From Bifidobacterium sp. (GTDB taxonomy: Bacteria > Actinomycetota > Actinomycetes > Actinomycetales > Bifidobacteriaceae), in the NCBI GenBank assembly GCA_022649135.1, contig JALCNP010000014.1, positions 1-64,000 on the forward strand: a DNA stretch of 64,000 nucleotides, read 5' to 3'. The notes under the pieces were generated by a model, which did not search any database, was not told where the DNA came from, and saw nothing but the letters and a program-made list of their open reading frames with translations. This document shows, piece by piece, positions 60,155-64,000 of the stretch; positions within the stretch are counted from its first letter, which is position 1, and each line of letters starts with the position of its first letter. A program made the position numbers and the translations under genes.

Positions 60155-61174
60155 TCAGTATCCCGGCTCCGCCAGGGAACGATCGGTGATGCGCCTGCGC
60201 TGAATCGCGTAGCTCCATATGAAATAGAACAGGACGATCGGGAGCAGGACGCATAGGACGATCGTCATGATAGTGAGCGTGTTCGGCGATGCCGACGCAT
60301 CCTTGATCAGCAGGTCGTGCAGGCCATCGGAGGAAATCATCACACGGGGAAACAGTCCGTTGAAGATGAAGGCGATGATGGCGGCGAGCGTCACCCCCGA
60401 CGAGACGAAGGCGTATCCCCCGTGCCTGGTCGAAGCCGCGACATGCCCAACGATCGTGGCCACGAGGATGACAACCGTGATCAGCCAGCTCGAAACAGCA
60501 CGGTCACGGTAGAAATCCGTGAAGAAGAAGGCGAGCAGCACGAACGCGATCAGGGCGGGATAGGCTATCCAATACAGCTTGCGCGAGGCGTTGAGCATAT
60601 GGCGCGAACGCGTGTCATCGAGCTTGAGGCTCAGATAGTGCAGGCCATGCACGAAGCAGAAGAAGACGACGGCGACGCCCCCGACCACCGACAGCCAATT
60701 CACGACGTCGAAAAAGCCGGCCCACACATTGCCGCTTTTGTCCATGGGCACTCCCTGGATCATGCTGGTGAGCATCATCCCCAAAAAGAACGGCGCGGCC
60801 ACACAGCCGATGAAATTCGCCCACTGCCATAGGTTTCGTTCGCGATCGGTAAGCGCATGCGCCGAGAACTCAAAGGAGACGCCACGCAGGATAAGGGCCA
60901 CGAGCACAAGGAAGAGCAGCAGGTAGTAGCCGGAGAACAGGCTGGCGTACCACAGCGGGAACGCGGCGAACATCGCGCCGCCGGCGGTGATCAGCCATAC
61001 CTCGTTGCCGTCCCAGTGGGGACCGATCGCCCGCATGTACAGACGGCGATCGGTGTCGCCGTCGGCCAGCCAGCGAGTGGCCATGCCCACGCCGAAATCC
61101 AGCCCATCGAGGAAAAGGAACAGCGCAAACAACAGCGCGATGACAAAGAACCACAAACCTTGTAGAACACTCAT
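60155..61174 (-). CDS. cydB: Cytochrome bd ubiquinol/menaquinol oxidase subunit II
   Basis: 339 residues, about eight to nine transmembrane helices. The conserved LDGLDFGVGM near the N-terminus and WDGNEVWLITAGGAMFAAFP are signatures of CydB. With CydA it forms the terminal oxidase in the cytoplasmic membrane. Its start overlaps the cydA stop by four bases. Confidence 0.97.
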   Translation of the reverse strand: MSVLQGLWFFVIALLFALFLFLDGLDFGVGMATRWLADGDTDRRLYMRAIGPHWDGNEVWLITAGGAMFAAFPLWYASLFSGYYLLLFLVLVALILRGVSFEFSAHALTDRERNLWQWANFIGCVAAPFFLGMMLTSMIQGVPMDKSGNVWAGFFDVVNWLSVVGGVAVVFFCFVHGLHYLSLKLDDTRSRHMLNASRKLYWIAYPALIAFVLLAFFFTDFYRDRAVSSWLITVVILVATIVGHVAASTRHGGYAFVSSGVTLAAIIAFIFNGLFPRVMISSDGLHDLLIKDASASPNTLTIMTIVLCVLLPIVLFYFIWSYAIQRRRITDRSLAEPGY

Positions 61175-62625
61175 GCGAGCGCCACACTCCTTTCGGCGGA
61201 CGACGCGTCCGCCACACGATCGCCGTGCCTGCCCGGAACGGCTCCGTCCCCGTCAGGCCCCTGATAGAGCACGCGGCGGGAGTAGATGATCATCACCGCT
61301 CCCAGCAGAAGGAACAGCAGGAAATAGACGATGTTGGTGAAAAGCATGCTGGCGACCGTCGCCGTCGGGGACACGCCGTCGGCTATCGTCAGCAATCCGT
61401 AGACGATCCAGGGATAGCGGCCCAGCTCGGTGATCAGCCAGCCGCCGGTGTTTCCGATGAAGGGCAGGAAGGTGCACACTCCAAGCACCCACAGCTTCCA
61501 CCGACTGGCATAAAGGGTGTTCTTGCGCCTGCGTGTGAACCACAGGGCAAGAATCGCCAGCAGCGCCACCCCGAAGCCCACCGCCGCCATGAAGCGGAAG
61601 CTCCAGAAGAGCACGTTGACGGGAACGTAATAGTTCATGCTCGCGCCGAATTTTCCGTCGTACCGCTGGTGCAGCTCCTGGTTGATCGTGTTCATCCCCT
61701 TGACCGAGCCCGAGGTCTTATGGTAGGTGAGAAGGGAGAGCATATAGGGGATCTCGATGCCCTTCGAGGTCTTGTCGCCCTCGTTGATCAACGACACCAC
61801 GGACCACGATGCCGGATCGGAGGAATCCTCATAGAGGCCTTCGGTGGCGGCGAACTTCATGGGCTGGTCATGCACGATGAACTGCGTCTGCATGTCGCCG
61901 GCGCCGATGGCAAGCAGCGAGCCGACGAGGGCGATGACGGCTCCGGCGCGCACGGACTTGGTGAAGAACACGCGGTCCGATTCGCTGCCCTGCGTCTTCT
62001 TGTGCAGCAGTCCGAAGGCTGCCATGCCGAGTATGACCATGCCGCCGGTCATGACCGCCGCGAAGATCACATGCGGGAAGGCACGCCACAGCTGCGGGTT
62101 GCCGATCACATCGGCAAAGCTCCTCAGCCGCACATGACCTGTGGCCTTGTTGATCTCGAACCCGGTGGGATGCTGCATGAAGCTGTTCGCGGCCAGAATC
62201 CAGACCGCGGAAAGAATCGACCCCAGACATGTCAGCCATATGAACAGGGCGTGGACTCCCGGCTTGAAGCGGTTCCATGTGAACATCCACACGCCGATGA
62301 AGGTCGACTCCATGAAAAACGCCAGAAGGGCCTCGATGGCAAGGGGGGCGCCGAATATGTCCCCCATGAACCGCGAGTAGTTCGACCAGTTCATGCCGAA
62401 CTGGAATTCCTGGATGATCCCCGTCACCACGCCGACGGCGAAGCTGAGCAGGAAGACCTTCCCCCAGAATTTCGCCATCTTCAGATAGACTTCGTCCTTC
62501 CTCACCGCGTAGATCGTCTCGAAGATGGCCACGGCCAGGGCCAGGCCGATGGAAAGTGGAACATAGAAGAAATGGAATATGGTCGTCATCGCGAATTGAA
62601 ATCGCGACAACCCTAGGATACTCAC
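61171..62625 (-). CDS. cydA: Cytochrome bd oxidase subunit I
   Basis: 484 residues, nine-helix oxidase subunit. Heme ligands are visible: His18 (TTIFHFFYVPLS), His in FPHVIFAAVMTGGM (the b558 ligand position) and Met in SFRFMAAVGFG. GRYPW in LITELGRYPWIVYG is the conserved quinol/heme motif. The Q-loop is of the short type. It reduces oxygen to water using quinol. An ndh gene precedes it by 50 bp and cydB follows. Confidence 0.97.
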   Translation of the reverse strand: MSILGLSRFQFAMTTIFHFFYVPLSIGLALAVAIFETIYAVRKDEVYLKMAKFWGKVFLLSFAVGVVTGIIQEFQFGMNWSNYSRFMGDIFGAPLAIEALLAFFMESTFIGVWMFTWNRFKPGVHALFIWLTCLGSILSAVWILAANSFMQHPTGFEINKATGHVRLRSFADVIGNPQLWRAFPHVIFAAVMTGGMVILGMAAFGLLHKKTQGSESDRVFFTKSVRAGAVIALVGSLLAIGAGDMQTQFIVHDQPMKFAATEGLYEDSSDPASWSVVSLINEGDKTSKGIEIPYMLSLLTYHKTSGSVKGMNTINQELHQRYDGKFGASMNYYVPVNVLFWSFRFMAAVGFGVALLAILALWFTRRRKNTLYASRWKLWVLGVCTFLPFIGNTGGWLITELGRYPWIVYGLLTIADGVSPTATVASMLFTNIVYFLLFLLLGAVMIIYSRRVLYQGPDGDGAVPGRHGDRVADASSAERSVALA

Positions 62626-62675
62626 GAGATTGCTTCCTTTCTCAAGTCTTCACATTGGTTACGGCACGATGGCCG

Positions 62676-63851
62676 TCAGTTGCTCGCCAGCATTTCCCTG
62701 ACATGGGACAGCTCAAGCACGGAGCGGTCATTGACAAGTTTCTTGACGATGCCGACCTTGCGTCCCTTGAGATGCCAATGGCCGACCATGTCGATGGAGG
62801 CCACTCCCGCGTGCGGCCCCAGTGAGCACACCGTGCCCACGCTGGTGAAGGCGAACGGGGTGGTGGCGCGACCGCGGAGCAGCGCGGCGATGTTGGCGGC
62901 GGCCGTGTCGGCCTGCGCTATCGCGATCTGCGCGGTGGTGGGATACATGCGACCCGAGGAGGGGTCCGGGACGGCGCTCACGTCGCCGATAAGGAACTCC
63001 TCGGGATGGTCCTTCACGGACAGATCCCCCTGGACGACGACGCGGTTGCGCTTCTGGCTGTATCCGGAATCCCCGATCACGCGGCTCCCCCGCACGCCGG
63101 TCGTCCAGATGATCGTATTGGCGTGGAACTCCTGATCCGCGCTGACCACGACCCCCGGCCTGACCTCGGTAATGACGGTTCCCGTGTGCAGCTGCACGCC
63201 ATGCTCCGTCAGATAGTCGACGGCCCACGCGGACAGATGTTCGGGGAGCATGGGCAGAAGCTTCTTGCCCCCCTCCACGCAATACAGCGTGATGCCGTCC
63301 TGAGGCAGCGAGTACCTGCTGGTCCATTCGGGAATCATGGTGATCAGCTCGCCAAGAAGCTCGACCCCGGTGAAGCCCGCCCCGCATACGATGATGCGCA
63401 GGTCGTTCTCGTCATGGCTGGTGCCGTAGCGGGCCAGCGTGCGCTCTATGTGCTCGTGCGCCGCGACGGCGGAATCGACATCGCTGAAGGACAGCGTGTT
63501 CTCGGTCACGCCCTTGATGCCGAAGCTTTCCGATTCGAATCCGAGAGCGTTGACGAGATAGTCGTATTCCACGGGCTTGGATGCCGCGAGCATGACGCGC
63601 CTGTGCTCCCGGTCGATCGACGTGACGCTGTCTATAATCACCTCGACCTTGTCGGACACCGCCGACCTGATATCGAAGGTGATGTCCGAGGGCTCCTTGC
63701 TCCCCGCCACGATCTCATGCAACTGCGTGGATTCGTAATGATACGGATTTTTATTGATCAGCACGATATGCGCATCCACTTTGTCATGTATCAGACGTTT
63801 CACCGTCCGCAGACCCGCATAGCCGGCACCAAGAACCGCTATAGTCGCCAT
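62676..63851 (-). CDS. ndh: Type II NADH:quinone oxidoreductase (NDH-2)
   Basis: 391 residues, a two-dinucleotide-binding flavoprotein. FAD motif VLGAGYAGLRT at the N-terminus, NAD motif IIVCGAGFTGVELLGEL in the middle, second FAD stretch FLIGDVSAVPDPSSG and quinone-site AQIAIAQ. It oxidises NADH and reduces membrane quinone without pumping protons. It is the first gene of the ndh-cydABDC operon, matching electron flow from NADH to oxygen. Confidence 0.93.
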   Translation of the reverse strand: MATIAVLGAGYAGLRTVKRLIHDKVDAHIVLINKNPYHYESTQLHEIVAGSKEPSDITFDIRSAVSDKVEVIIDSVTSIDREHRRVMLAASKPVEYDYLVNALGFESESFGIKGVTENTLSFSDVDSAVAAHEHIERTLARYGTSHDENDLRIIVCGAGFTGVELLGELITMIPEWTSRYSLPQDGITLYCVEGGKKLLPMLPEHLSAWAVDYLTEHGVQLHTGTVITEVRPGVVVSADQEFHANTIIWTTGVRGSRVIGDSGYSQKRNRVVVQGDLSVKDHPEEFLIGDVSAVPDPSSGRMYPTTAQIAIAQADTAAANIAALLRGRATTPFAFTSVGTVCSLGPHAGVASIDMVGHWHLKGRKVGIVKKLVNDRSVLELSHVREMLASN

Positions 63852-64000
63852 TGTCTCCGCCTTAGCATCAACTCATTCTTACGTCGGGCAGCGCAACTGA
63901 CGCCTCTGCTTCCCCGTCGGCGCGGAAGGCTGCCTCATTGCCTACAAGTATATACAGAATCGAAGGGGCACGGGCCGGCCCTCATCCGATGGGTCGAGAC
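63852..64000. promoter_or_regulatory. Region upstream of ndh with candidate promoter
   Basis: TATACT on the minus strand (63947-63952) may be a -10 box 95 bp before the ndh ATG; the -35 is weak. No gene is seen to the window end. Confidence 0.35.

Overview
The window is a high-GC, gene-dense chromosomal segment of a Bifidobacterium-like actinobacterium. Two things point to this: the local order groEL / cspA / LytR_C-type membrane protein / ung / moxR-vWA operon, and an enlarged NAD-dependent DNA ligase. A cydABDC operon with a type II NADH dehydrogenase is unusual for bifidobacteria and suggests a lineage such as the insect-associated B. asteroides group. That placement is inference. I see no prophage, insertion sequence, tRNA or rRNA.

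Positions 1-12.8 kb carry ligA (cut by the window edge), a giant TPR-containing orphan protein, a GT-C-like membrane protein with an ABC ATPase, an aminotransferase, polyphosphate glucokinase and a nitroreductase. The last two diverge around a LacI-type palindrome. From 12.8 to 18.3 kb lie a GT2 glycosyltransferase, an FMN riboswitch, ribU, a single polypeptide fusing both ECF ATPases to EcfT, and a 2-hydroxyacid dehydrogenase. Positions 18.4-24.2 kb hold an MFS exporter, rarA with a perfect LexA box, and a Ski2-like helicase.

Positions 24.4-28.4 kb are a gluABCD-type amino-acid ABC operon. Positions 28.6-37.5 kb contain aspS, hisS, a DUF349 protein, clpC and a tandem universal stress protein. 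Positions 37.9-43.6 kb have a DUF3027/cold-shock pair, a TPM protein with a two-component system, and a WXG100-like gene. Positions 43.9-47.7 kb hold groEL under two tandem CIRCE elements, cspA, the LytR_C protein and ung.

Positions 47.7-53.0 kb form a tightly overlapping six-gene MoxR/DUF58/vWA (Bat-like) operon. It is followed by a WXG100-like protein and an N-terminally helical alpha/beta hydrolase that could form an export or effector pair. From 55.2 kb to the end is a respiratory module: a long-chain polyprenyl diphosphate synthase facing the ndh-cydA-cydB-cydD-cydC operon, which would support quinol-dependent oxygen reduction. Short tandem or paired repeats are scattered through intergenic spaces, including two pairs with an identical 61-bp period.
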